Of a stretch of DNA of 64,000 nucleotides, positions 42,228 to 50,060 are shown piece after piece. Numbering within the stretch: the stretch's first letter is position 1; every line of letters starts with the position of its first letter. The translations under genes and the position numbers were made by a program. The stretch lies in contig OY970182.1 of the NCBI GenBank assembly GCA_963708095.1, forward strand, positions 3,286,001 through 3,350,000. The letters are read 5' to 3'. Origin of the DNA: JAJZVS01 sp963708095. Its GTDB lineage: Bacteria > Pseudomonadota > Alphaproteobacteria > Acetobacterales > Acetobacteraceae. Below the pieces are notes generated by a model that searched no databases, was not told the origin of the DNA, and saw only the letters and a program-made list of their open reading frames with translations.

Positions 42228-43333
42228 ATGGGCATGACCATCACCGAGAAAATCCTCGCCCACGCCAGCGGCGCCGCACAGGTGGCGCCCGGCGACGTGG
42301 CGGTGGTGGAGGTGGACACCGCCGTCCTGCTCGACCTGTCCTTCCTGCCCGAAGGCTGGCGGGACGTGCTGAAAGTTCACGACCCGTCCCGCATTGCGAT
42401 CGTGTTCGACCACCTAGTGCCCGCCGCCACGGTGCAGGCCGCCACCTGTCACAAGACCGGGCGCGCATTCGCCGCGAAATTCGGCATCGAGCGGCTGCAC
42501 GACGTCGGCCCCGACCAGGGCATCAGCCACGCGGTGATCGCCGACCGCGCCTACGCGCTGCCCGGCAAGGTGCTGGTGAACGCCGATTCCCACACCTGCG
42601 CGGGCGGCGCCTTCAATTGCGCCGCGCGCGGCGTCGGCGGGCCGGACATGCTGTGGGCGGTCACGACCGGCACCGCCTGGTTCCGCGTGGGGGAAACGAT
42701 CCGCTACGATTTCACCGGCATCCTGCGCCCCGGGGTGACGGCGAAGGATTTGTTCCTGCACATCGCCGGCACTTAGGGGGCGCATGTGAACCAGAACATC
42801 GAATATGGCGGCCCGGGAATGTCGGGCCTGTCGCTCAACGCCCGCCGCACGCTCGCCACCATGGGCGCCGAGCTTTCCGCCGAGTTCACCATCTTCGAGC
42901 CCGACGACGCGCTGATCGACTATGTGCGTGCCCGCAACGACCGTCCGTTCGAGCCGGTGTGGCCGGACGCGGATGCATCCTACCGGGAACGCCGCACGAT
43001 CGACCTCGGTACCTTGCAACCGCTGGTCGCGCTACCTGATGCGGTGGTGAACCAGTCGGTGCCGGTGGCCGAGGTCGCGGGCACGAAGATCGACCAGGCC
43101 TTCATCGGCTCCTGCGCCAACGGCACGTTGGACGATCTGGAGATCGCCGCCCGTGTCGTGCGCGGGCGCAAGGTGGCGCGCGGCACAAGGTTCATCGTGA
43201 CGCCAGGCACGCAGGCGATCTTCCGCGCCGCACTGCGGGCCGGCTATGTCGAAATCCTGCTGGAGGCGGGCGCGGTGGTCACGCCCGCAACCTGCGGCGC
43301 CTGCATCGGCGGCCACATGGGCGTGCTGGGGCC
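42228..43333 (+). pseudogene. LeuC-like aconitase-family large subunit, broken by a stop codon and an IS
   Basis: The frame begins with ATG 42228 after GGGAGG and matches LeuC-type dehydratases: NADSHTCAGGAFNCAARGVG, TGTAWFRVGETIRYDFTG, NIEYGGPG, IDQAFIGSCANGTLDDLEIA and PATCGACIGGHMGVLGP (Fe-S Cys). It is interrupted by an in-frame TAG at 42774-42776, where relatives have a codon in the conserved G-T-x-G-x-H-x-NQN stretch, and stops matching at 43333 where IS-derived sequence begins. The last ~50 residues and any LeuD-like partner are absent. Substrate unknown. Confidence 0.85.
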
Positions 43334-44568
43334 GCTACGGGATTCGCACATTTTTCTCCATGCTGGCGAGCGAGCATCCGAGGGTGAAGCCCTGCGCCAA
43401 GGTTGCCAGGCGATCCCAGCCGCTTCGGATGGTCTTGGGGCCGGGCGGCTTGTAGTAGCAATCCCAACCGCCGAGCCGCGAGACGATCCAGGTCAGCCAG
43501 GACAGGGTGCCTTGTGGATGCGGATTGCGTTGCCGGTCGGTGTTGCCTTCGAGGCTTGGCCCGAGCGCGGCCGCGGCGGTGATCTCGGCCTGGCTGGCGA
43601 CATCCTCGGCGGGCCGGGTGCTGGCGTCCCGGGCATCGACCAGCTGGATGATCCTGACCGCACCATGCAAGGCGAGAGCCGCCAGATTGAACAGCCGCCA
43701 TGCCGTGTAGGTCTGGCATTGCTCGAGCTTCAGCCCATCGCTCTTGAGCATGCGAAAGGTCTGTTCGATGCGCCAGCGCAGCCGGTACAGCCGCACCACT
43801 TCGGCGGCGTCGGCCGCCGTGCCGGCAGGCAGCGTGGTCAGCAGCCGCCACAGCAGCGGTTTCGCTCCGCGCGGCGGAGCGATCTCGATCGCTTCCACCA
43901 GGGTGAGTTCAACCTCGGCCGGCGCGCTGCGCCGGCCATGCAATGGCTGGCAGACCCGCACCTGACCGGCGCGCAGGCTCACCGTCGCGATGCGGCCTTT
44001 GTCGCCAGGACCGCGCGATGGCACCCGCACCTGCCGCCGATCCAGCTCCGGCCATTGCTCCGGGGCAGCCAACAGCCTGCCGCCGTCGGCCAGCAGGCGA
44101 TCCTGCGCGGCACGGACGATCAGCTCAGTGTTCGCAGGCCGGCCGGCAAACACCTCGTAGATGTCGCCCCAGGCGTCTGCCCGTCTCGCCCGGCTCCGCC
44201 CAGGCCACGGTCGCGATAGCCGAAATAGTTGGTCTCGGTGGTATCCTGCGCCACCACGATCCGACGCCCCACGCAGGCGACCGCCGTGCGCCGCGCCACA
44301 TACCGCACCGTCTCACCCGGCGTGACGTGCGCCGAGTCCAGCACCCGATGCGCCGCCAACTCGCCCTTGCGGTCGCCACCGAGTTCGCGGACCACCAGCG
44401 AGCCGCGCGCCACGATCCGCTCACTCAGGCGGCTGATCGCCGCCGCACCACGCTTGTCGCCATAGGCGCCGGCAAAAACCTCCATCACCAACCTCCCCGC
44501 ACCGATCAGCGCGCAGAACCACACCAGCCCGCGTCGCACCCAGAAAATTGTGCGAATGCCGTAGCGCG
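43334..44568 (-). mobile_element. degenerate IS4-family element (1235 bp)
   Basis: Terminal inverted repeats of 24 bp (43334-43357 and 44545-44568) match at 22 positions. Between them lies a damaged IS4-type transposase on the minus strand. No target duplication flanks it (left ...CTGGGGCC, right GCGAGAGC...), and the LeuC-like gene does not resume on the right, so DNA was lost or rearranged after insertion. Confidence 0.85.
43335..44539 (-). pseudogene. IS4-family transposase with internal deletion and frameshift
   Basis: The N-terminal part (44539 down to ~44190) reads FAGAYGDKRGAAAISRLSER and VVAQDTTETNYFGYRDRGLG, containing the first catalytic Asp. The sequence then jumps, in another frame, to DAWGDIYEVFAGRPANTEL (second Asp region, from ~44185) and LYRLRWRIEQTFRMLKSDGL (catalytic Glu). 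Roughly 100 residues normally between these parts are missing, so the protein cannot be made intact. The stop lies in the left repeat. Confidence 0.8.
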
Positions 44569-44909
44569 AGAGCGGGAGAGCAACCGTGTTCTTCGTTTCG
44601 CCTTTGTGCCTCCGACCTGGTCGAGTCTGCCGCTGTGCTCGGGGCGGTCAATGACGCTGCGCGCCGCGCAAGGGCGCGGTGGCCTGCCGAGGGGCAGGCC
44701 CTCATTGACCGCCCCTGCGCGCAGGGGCCTGCCTGTCGGCAGGTCGGGACGAAGGGATGGTCGCTGCGGTCGAACCAAGGGATGGTGGTCAAGGCAAGCA
44801 CCGTCCGCGGCGCGGGCGGGGCCGACGCCGGCCTGCGGCGGATCCTGCGGCGCCGCTGCCTCGCCGGCGGCCGCACTGCGTCGCCCCGCCGGCTGCGGGG
44901 GCTGTCGTT
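44569..44909 (-). other. 341-nt non-coding, highly structured region between IS4 and IS110 genes
   Basis: No gene. It lies directly 3' of the IS110 recombinase gene. 44641-44743 folds into nested perfect stems (separate entry). It may be the right end of the IS110 element or old junction DNA left by loss of the LeuC-like 3' end. Confidence 0.6.
44641..44743. repeat. nested perfect hairpins (three-way-junction-like fold)
   Basis: A 14-bp perfect outer stem (44641-44654 with 44702-44715) encloses two perfect hairpins: CCGCGC-AAGG-GCGCGG (44664-44679) and GGCCTGCC-GAGG-GGCAGGCC (44681-44700). Directly after come an 18-bp palindrome (44711-44728) that competes with the outer stem and CCTGCC-TGTC-GGCAGG (44728-44743). 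This density of exact stems is beyond what GC-richness alone usually gives. Confidence 0.75.
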
Positions 44910-45845
44910 TCAGGCGGTGGCCTGCCAGTCGGTGCCGTCGCGCAGCATGGCGTTCAGGATGACCAGCAGCTTGCGCATGCAGGCGACCAGGATGACCTTC
45001 GGCTTCTTCCCGGCCAGCCGCTCGGCGAAGGCGGCGATGGCCGGGTTGTGGCGCCGCGCCGTCAGGGCCGCCATGTAGAGCATCTCCCGCACCACCGCGC
45101 GCCCGCCGTGGATATGGCGCGTGCCGTGCCGTCCGGCGCTGTCGTCGTCGAACGGTGCGACGCCGGCCAGGCTGGCGATCGCCCGGCGCGACAAGGTGCC
45201 GAGTTCGGGCAGCAGCGCCACCAGCACCGCCGCCAGCACCGGCCCGACACCGGGCACGGTGCGCAGCCGGCGGGCGCGCTCGCGCCACTCCGCGCGCGCT
45301 TCGATCAGCGCCGCCAGCTTGGCATCGAGCGCCTTCCGTTGGCGCTCGAAGCCGGCTTGCGTCCGCAGGACCTGCCGGCGCAGCGCGGGCGTGCGCACCT
45401 GCTCCAACTGGTTGGCGCAGTCGCCAATCCAGCCGACCAAGCGCCGCCGCAGCGCCAGGTGTTCGACCAGCGGGTCAAGCTCGCACCGACGCGGCACCGG
45501 CACGGCATCGATCATGGTCGCGGTGAACCGCGCCACCACGCGCGCATCCGCCCGGTCGTTCTTGGCGTGCCGGCCCTGCGCCTGCGCAAACCGGCGCACC
45601 TGCAACGCGTTGCAGCGGCAGACCTCGATCCCGCCGCCCGCCAGGCCGTCCATCACACCCCGTTCGTAGCCGCCGGAGGCCTCCAGGCCGACCCGGCCCA
45701 CCCCCCGCTCCCCCAGCCAGGCGGCCAGCGCCGCCAGGCCGGGCGGGTCGGAGACAAACCGCGCCTGCGCCTCCCCCGGCCACACCGCGACATCAAGCCA
45801 AAGCTTGCTGACATCGATCCCTCCATACCGTAGAGTGCCGCTCAT
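44910..45845 (-). CDS. IS110-family transposase (DEDD recombinase)
   Basis: A 311-aa recombinase. The N-terminal RuvC-like domain has D11 (GGIDVSK), E55 (GLEASGGYE), D97 and D100 (KNDRADARV). After a coiled-coil linker the Tnp domain has VPGVGPVLAAVLVALLPELG and FDDDSAGRH, whose S236 is the probable catalytic serine. IS110 enzymes act with an RNA encoded in a non-coding end of the element. All catalytic residues are present, so it may be active. GGAAGGGATCGGAAG precedes ATG 45845. Confidence 0.93.
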   Translation of the reverse strand: MSGTLRYGGIDVSKLWLDVAVWPGEAQARFVSDPPGLAALAAWLGERGVGRVGLEASGGYERGVMDGLAGGGIEVCRCNALQVRRFAQAQGRHAKNDRADARVVARFTATMIDAVPVPRRCELDPLVEHLALRRRLVGWIGDCANQLEQVRTPALRRQVLRTQAGFERQRKALDAKLAALIEARAEWRERARRLRTVPGVGPVLAAVLVALLPELGTLSRRAIASLAGVAPFDDDSAGRHGTRHIHGGRAVVREMLYMAALTARRHNPAIAAFAERLAGKKPKVILVACMRKLLVILNAMLRDGTDWQATA

Positions 45846-46180
45846 CTTCCGATCCCTTCCTTGCAGATACGGTCTCGCAGACCCTGCAACCGTGCGGGTT
45901 GTGAAGAGGGCGGGGAGGCCCCGGGCTCTCCCTCGGGGTGCTCTCCCGCGGTGACAACGGGCTCCCCCCGCCAGGGCCGGCAGGGGCGCCCGCCCCGCCG
46001 GCCCAAAGCGGTTCTCGCAGATATCCGAGATACAAGGTGACGCGCCGGTGGTTCACCCGATGGCCCTGCGGGGTCATCTGGGCGGTCATGCTCGGCATGA
46101 GTGTGGCGGGGGTACGCCCATGCCGGAGGCGCGGATCGTGGCGCGTGTCTTGTGTTCTCACGCGCCGGTGTCGCGGCGGG
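45846..46180 (-). ncRNA. candidate bridge-RNA region 5' of the IS110 recombinase
   Basis: A 335-nt non-coding stretch upstream of the recombinase, the place where IS110-subgroup elements encode their bridge RNA. Stems seen: GGTCT-CGC-AGACC (45871-45883), an arm pair of about 12 bp with one G-T (45974-46004), and GC-rich stems around 45921-45955. GCAGATA occurs near both ends (45863-45869 and 46017-46023). The exact RNA ends and the outer element boundary cannot be fixed by eye; IS110 elements lack clear terminal repeats. Confidence 0.35.
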
Positions 46181-46648
46181 TCACCCCAGCGCCGCCACCG
46201 CCGCCATCACCGCTGCCGCGTGCCCGGTCACGCTCACTTTGCGCCAGGCCTTCGCCACGCGCCCGTCGCGGCCGATCAGGAAGGTGCTGCGCTCCATCCC
46301 CATGTATTTCCGGCCGTACATCGATTTCTCCACCCAGGTGCCGTACGCCTCCGCCACGCCGGTCGTCGCATCCGACGCCAGCGGGAACGCCAGCCCGTAT
46401 TTGGCGGCGAATTTCTCCAGCGCCGGAACCTTGTCCTTGGACACGCCGATCACCGTGACGCCGGTCCGCCCGAACGCCGGCAGCGCCTCCTGGAAGGCGC
46501 TGGCCTCCTTGGTGCAGCCGGGCGTGTCGGCCTTCGGATAGAAATATAGCACGAACGGCGTGCCCTTCAGCTCATCCAGGCTTACCACCCGCCCGCCGGT
46601 CGCCGGCATCTCGAATGCCGGCGCCGCATCGCCTTCCGCCACGCTCAT
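46181..46648 (-). CDS. bcp: thiol peroxidase Bcp/PrxQ (thioredoxin-dependent peroxiredoxin)
   Basis: A 155-aa AhpC/TSA-fold peroxiredoxin. The peroxidatic Cys45 is in YFYPKADTPGCTKEASAF; IGVSKD and STFLIGRDGRVAKAWRKV follow. It lacks the usual second Cys five residues later in the same helix (the sequence is CTKEA), so resolution probably uses another thiol. It reduces hydroperoxides. Its ATG overlaps the glnE stop (ATGA), so the two genes are co-transcribed. Confidence 0.93.
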   Translation of the reverse strand: MSVAEGDAAPAFEMPATGGRVVSLDELKGTPFVLYFYPKADTPGCTKEASAFQEALPAFGRTGVTVIGVSKDKVPALEKFAAKYGLAFPLASDATTGVAEAYGTWVEKSMYGRKYMGMERSTFLIGRDGRVAKAWRKVSVTGHAAAVMAAVAALG

Positions 46649-49600
46649 GCCGCGATCTCCCCTATCAGGCGCACGAAGATCGCGCGCACCTCGCCTGCCG
46701 TCGCCTCCAGGCTGACACGCAGCGCCGGCAGGTCAAGCGGGGCCGGCCGGTCGAGCGGGGTCATCGCCGGAACCGCCGAGCCGGCGCGCCCGCTGCCTTC
46801 CACCTCTCCCGCAGGCGGGAGAGGCGGGAGAGGTGACAAGGGAGGTGGCACCACCCCGGCCACCGCGCGAAGCAGCGCCCGCGCCGAGGCCTCCGGCAGA
46901 GTGTCCGGCGGCGTCCGGCCCACGGTGATGCGCAGCATCCCCTGCACGCTGCGCCAGAGCAGATCGGCGCGCACCAGCGCCGCCGCGTCCGCCGCCGCCA
47001 GCAGCCCGCCGGCTTCCAGCCGGCGCAGCGCCTCTCGCAAGGTCGGGTGGCACAGCTCCGCCCGGCCGGACGCGGCGGCGACCAGTTGCAGCGCCTGGCC
47101 GATGAACTCCACTTCGATCTGCCCGCCGGGGCGCAGCTTCACGTCCCACGGGCCGGTCGGCGGCAGGTCGCGCGCCAGCCGGGCGCGCATCGAAGCAGCA
47201 TCGGCGCGGATGCGCTCGGGCGGTCCGGAGGCCGCCAGCGCTTCGGTGATTGCCGCCGCCACCTTTGCCCGCAAGCCCGCCGGCCCGGCCACCACCCGCG
47301 CCCGGGTCAGCGCCATCCGCTCCCAGGTCCAGGCCGCCTCCGCATGGTAGCGGCGGAAGGCGGCGAGCGAGACCGCCACCGGGCCTTTGTTGCCCGACGG
47401 GCGCAGCCGCATATCGACCGCATACATCTGTCCGTCCGCCCCCGGCGCGGTCAGCGCCGCCACATAGGCGTGCGCGGCGCGGATGAAATACTGCCCCGCC
47501 GGCAGCGCGCGTGGCCCGTGTGCGGAGTCCGTCACGCCCTCCGGATGGTCGTAGACCAGCATGAGGTCGAGGTCGGAGCCGGCCATCATCTCCCGCCCGC
47601 CCGCCTTGCCGAGCAGCACCACCGCCATCGCGCCCCCCTGCACCCGCCCGTAGCGCTCCGCGAAATCGGCCAGCACTGGCCCGAGCAGCGCGGCCAGCGC
47701 GGCGTCGGCGACCGCGGCGCGGCGCACCCCGGCGGTATCGGCGTCGATCCGCGCTTCCAAGGTGGCGGCCGAGATGGCGAAATCCTCCTCCCGCACCAGC
47801 CGCCTTGTGATCAGGATGGCGTCTTCCAGGCTGGTCGCGTCCGCCAGCCGGGCGCGCAGCAGCCGCGCCGGGTCGGCCGGCGCGTCGGCGTCGGCGAGCA
47901 GCGCGTCGAGCGCGGCCGGATGGTTCGCCAGATGCTCGGCGAGCGAGGGCGCCGCGCCCAGGATCGCCGCCAGCCGCTCGATCAGCGCCGGGTGGCGCTC
48001 GAACAGCGACAGGATCGGCACCCCCGCCGGCAGCCGGGCGAGGAGCTGGTCGCAGCGGGCGAAGGCGGCGTCCGGCTGCGGCTGGCGGGCGAGCGCGTCG
48101 AGCAGCGCCGGCAGCAGGCGCGCCATCAGCTCGCGCGCCCGCTCCGAGCGCAGCGCCCGCACCCGCCCGGCCCGCCAGCCGCGCAAGGTGGCGATCAGGC
48201 GCACCGGTTCGGCGAAGCCGAGCGCGGCCAGTGCCGCCACCGTCTCGGGCGGCGCCGGATCGTCGCCGCTGAGGTCGATCTCGCCCACCCGGCTCGCCGG
48301 TCCCAGCGGATCGGGGATGCGCTCGAACACCGCGGCGTAGTGCGCGCGCACCCGGTCGAGGCGGGCGGCGAGGTCTCGGGCGAAGGCGGCCGCGTCGGCG
48401 TAGCCCATGAAGGTGGCGAAGGCCGCGAGGTCCTCGGCTCGTGCCGGCAGGCTGTGCACCTGGCGGTCGGCGACCATCTGCAACCGGTGTTCGACCCGGC
48501 GGAGGAAGCCGTAGGCCGCGGCGAGCTCTCCCGCCGCGCGACGCGGCAGCAGCCCGGCGCGGACGAGCGCGGCCAGCGCGCCCAGGGTGGTCGGCTGGCG
48601 CAGCGCCGGATCGCGCCCGCCCCAGACCAGGGCCAGGGTCTGCGCCAGGAACTCGATCTCGCGGATGCCGCCGGGGGAGAGCTTCACGTTGACCCCGGCC
48701 ACGCGCGCTACCGGGTCGGCCGCCGCCGCGCTCGGGTCGCCGGCGCGCCCGGTCTTATTCCGTCCCGTCTTGTTTCGCCCCGTCTTGTCCCGATAGGCGT
48801 CGATCCGCCGCTTCATGGCGTGGATGTCGGCGATCAGTGCGAAATCGAGCCCGCGCCGCCAGACGAAGGGGCGGATGGCGTCGAGGAACGCCTGGCCCGC
48901 GGCCAGGTCGCCGGCCACCGGACGCGCCTTGATCATCGCCGCGCGTTCCCAGTTCTGGCCCATGCTCTCGTAATAGGCGATGGCGGCCGGCAGGGCGATC
49001 GCCGGCGGGGTGGCGGCCGGATCGGGGCGCAGGCGCAGGTCCGTGCGGAAGACGTAGCCGTTGGCGTCGCGCGCTTCCATCAAAGTCACGAGATCGCGCG
49101 CCAGGCGGCTCATCACGCCGCCGGCGTGCGCGTCAGAATCATCCGCGGGGGCCTCGCCGCCGGCGCGCGACGTGTATATCGGGGCGGCAGGATCATAGAT
49201 GAGTATGAGGTCGATATCGCTCGAATAGTTCAGCTCGCGGGCACCGAGCTTGCCCATGCCGAGGACAATGAGGCCGCTGGCCTCGGCCGGGCGGTCCGGG
49301 TCGGGCAGTGCCAGGGTGCCGGCAGTGTGGGCGGCGCGCAGGAGATGCGCGACCGCGAGGGTCAGGGTGGCCTGTGCCAGATCGGACAGCGCCTCGGTCA
49401 CCCGCGCGAGCGACCATATGGTGCCGAGATCGGCCAGCGCCACCACCAGCGCCGCCACCCGCTTGGCCCGCCGCAGCGCCGCCGCGATCTGTGGGCGGGG
49501 CGCGGCGGGGGGGACGGCGGCCAGGGCTGCCATGGCCTCCGCCATGACCGGCTCCGGCCCGTCGGCGAGAAAACCGCGCAGCGCGGCGGGTTCGCGCAGC

Positions 49601-49857
49601 ACCAGATCGGACAGGAACGGGCTGTTGCCGCCGACGGCTTCCAGCACGGCGGCCACGTCCGGCCGCGCCGCCAGCTTTGCCTCCGCGCGCCCGAGCGCGC
49701 CGAAGCGCTCGATCAGCCGCGCCGCCGCCGCGGTGTCGTGCGCCGCGGGCCATCCGGGCCCGCGCCGGTCGGGGGCTGGAACGGGCGTTGCGGGTTGGCG
49801 GCGCGGACGTGCGGATGCCACGGCGACTACTGCCCCGCCTCGGCCGGCCGCGCGCAT
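46645..49857 (-). CDS. glnE: bifunctional glutamine synthetase adenylyltransferase/deadenylase
   Basis: About 1070 aa with two nucleotidyltransferase halves: LGMGKLGARELNYSSDIDLI in the first (deadenylase) and LLGKAGGREMMAGSDLDLML in the second (adenylylation), each followed by helical bundles. It switches glutamine synthetase by adenylylation, under PII control set by GlnD (also here). ATG 49857 is chosen; the frame opens further into a 15-bp minisatellite. A second minisatellite inside (48752-48796) encodes KTGRN-type repeats in a loop. The last ~60 residues include a Pro-rich insert. Confidence 0.93.
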   Translation of the reverse strand: MRAAGRGGAVVAVASARPRRQPATPVPAPDRRGPGWPAAHDTAAAARLIERFGALGRAEAKLAARPDVAAVLEAVGGNSPFLSDLVLREPAALRGFLADGPEPVMAEAMAALAAVPPAAPRPQIAAALRRAKRVAALVVALADLGTIWSLARVTEALSDLAQATLTLAVAHLLRAAHTAGTLALPDPDRPAEASGLIVLGMGKLGARELNYSSDIDLILIYDPAAPIYTSRAGGEAPADDSDAHAGGVMSRLARDLVTLMEARDANGYVFRTDLRLRPDPAATPPAIALPAAIAYYESMGQNWERAAMIKARPVAGDLAAGQAFLDAIRPFVWRRGLDFALIADIHAMKRRIDAYRDKTGRNKTGRNKTGRAGDPSAAAADPVARVAGVNVKLSPGGIREIEFLAQTLALVWGGRDPALRQPTTLGALAALVRAGLLPRRAAGELAAAYGFLRRVEHRLQMVADRQVHSLPARAEDLAAFATFMGYADAAAFARDLAARLDRVRAHYAAVFERIPDPLGPASRVGEIDLSGDDPAPPETVAALAALGFAEPVRLIATLRGWRAGRVRALRSERARELMARLLPALLDALARQPQPDAAFARCDQLLARLPAGVPILSLFERHPALIERLAAILGAAPSLAEHLANHPAALDALLADADAPADPARLLRARLADATSLEDAILITRRLVREEDFAISAATLEARIDADTAGVRRAAVADAALAALLGPVLADFAERYGRVQGGAMAVVLLGKAGGREMMAGSDLDLMLVYDHPEGVTDSAHGPRALPAGQYFIRAAHAYVAALTAPGADGQMYAVDMRLRPSGNKGPVAVSLAAFRRYHAEAAWTWERMALTRARVVAGPAGLRAKVAAAITEALAASGPPERIRADAASMRARLARDLPPTGPWDVKLRPGGQIEVEFIGQALQLVAAASGRAELCHPTLREALRRLEAGGLLAAADAAALVRADLLWRSVQGMLRITVGRTPPDTLPEASARALLRAVAGVVPPPLSPLPPLPPAGEVEGSGRAGSAVPAMTPLDRPAPLDLPALRVSLEATAGEVRAIFVRLIGEIAA
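48752..48796 (-). repeat. 15-bp minisatellite inside glnE (KTGRN repeats)
   Basis: Three near-identical 15-bp units give KTGRN-KTGRN-KTGR in frame on the minus strand. Because 15 is a multiple of 3, copy-number change would keep glnE in frame. Confidence 0.85.
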
Positions 49858-49880
49858 GCTGTCGATACCGGAAGGCTCAA

Positions 49881-49985
49881 CACCAGGGAACGCAGCGCCA
49901 GTCGACGCCGCGCCAGGGGACCCAACGCCAGGGGACACAGCGCCCCGGAATGCAGCACCGGGGAACGCAGCGCCGGCGATGCGGA
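49881..49985. repeat. 15-bp minisatellite (about 7 units) upstream of glnE
   Basis: Seven degenerate units of pattern CRCCRGGGAAYGCAG run from 49881 to 49985 in the 203-bp gap between divergent glnE and the AsmA-like gene. The unit length keeps frames open on both strands, which explains long but false open frames here. Confidence 0.85.
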
Positions 49986-50060
49986 GCGGAAGGCGCGCAT
50001 GGAATTCGGGTCCGAGGTAAGGTGCCGCGCCGGGGCGGCGCCGCTCGGCGCAGGCTCGCC

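Noticed and set aside
45938..46549. Plus-strand open frames between the IS110 gene and bcp
   Set aside because: Antisense to bcp and to the candidate bridge-RNA region; composition is Arg/Pro-rich.
49881..49985. CRISPR array upstream of glnE
   Set aside because: Units are 15 bp and contiguous with no unique spacers; a minisatellite explains it.
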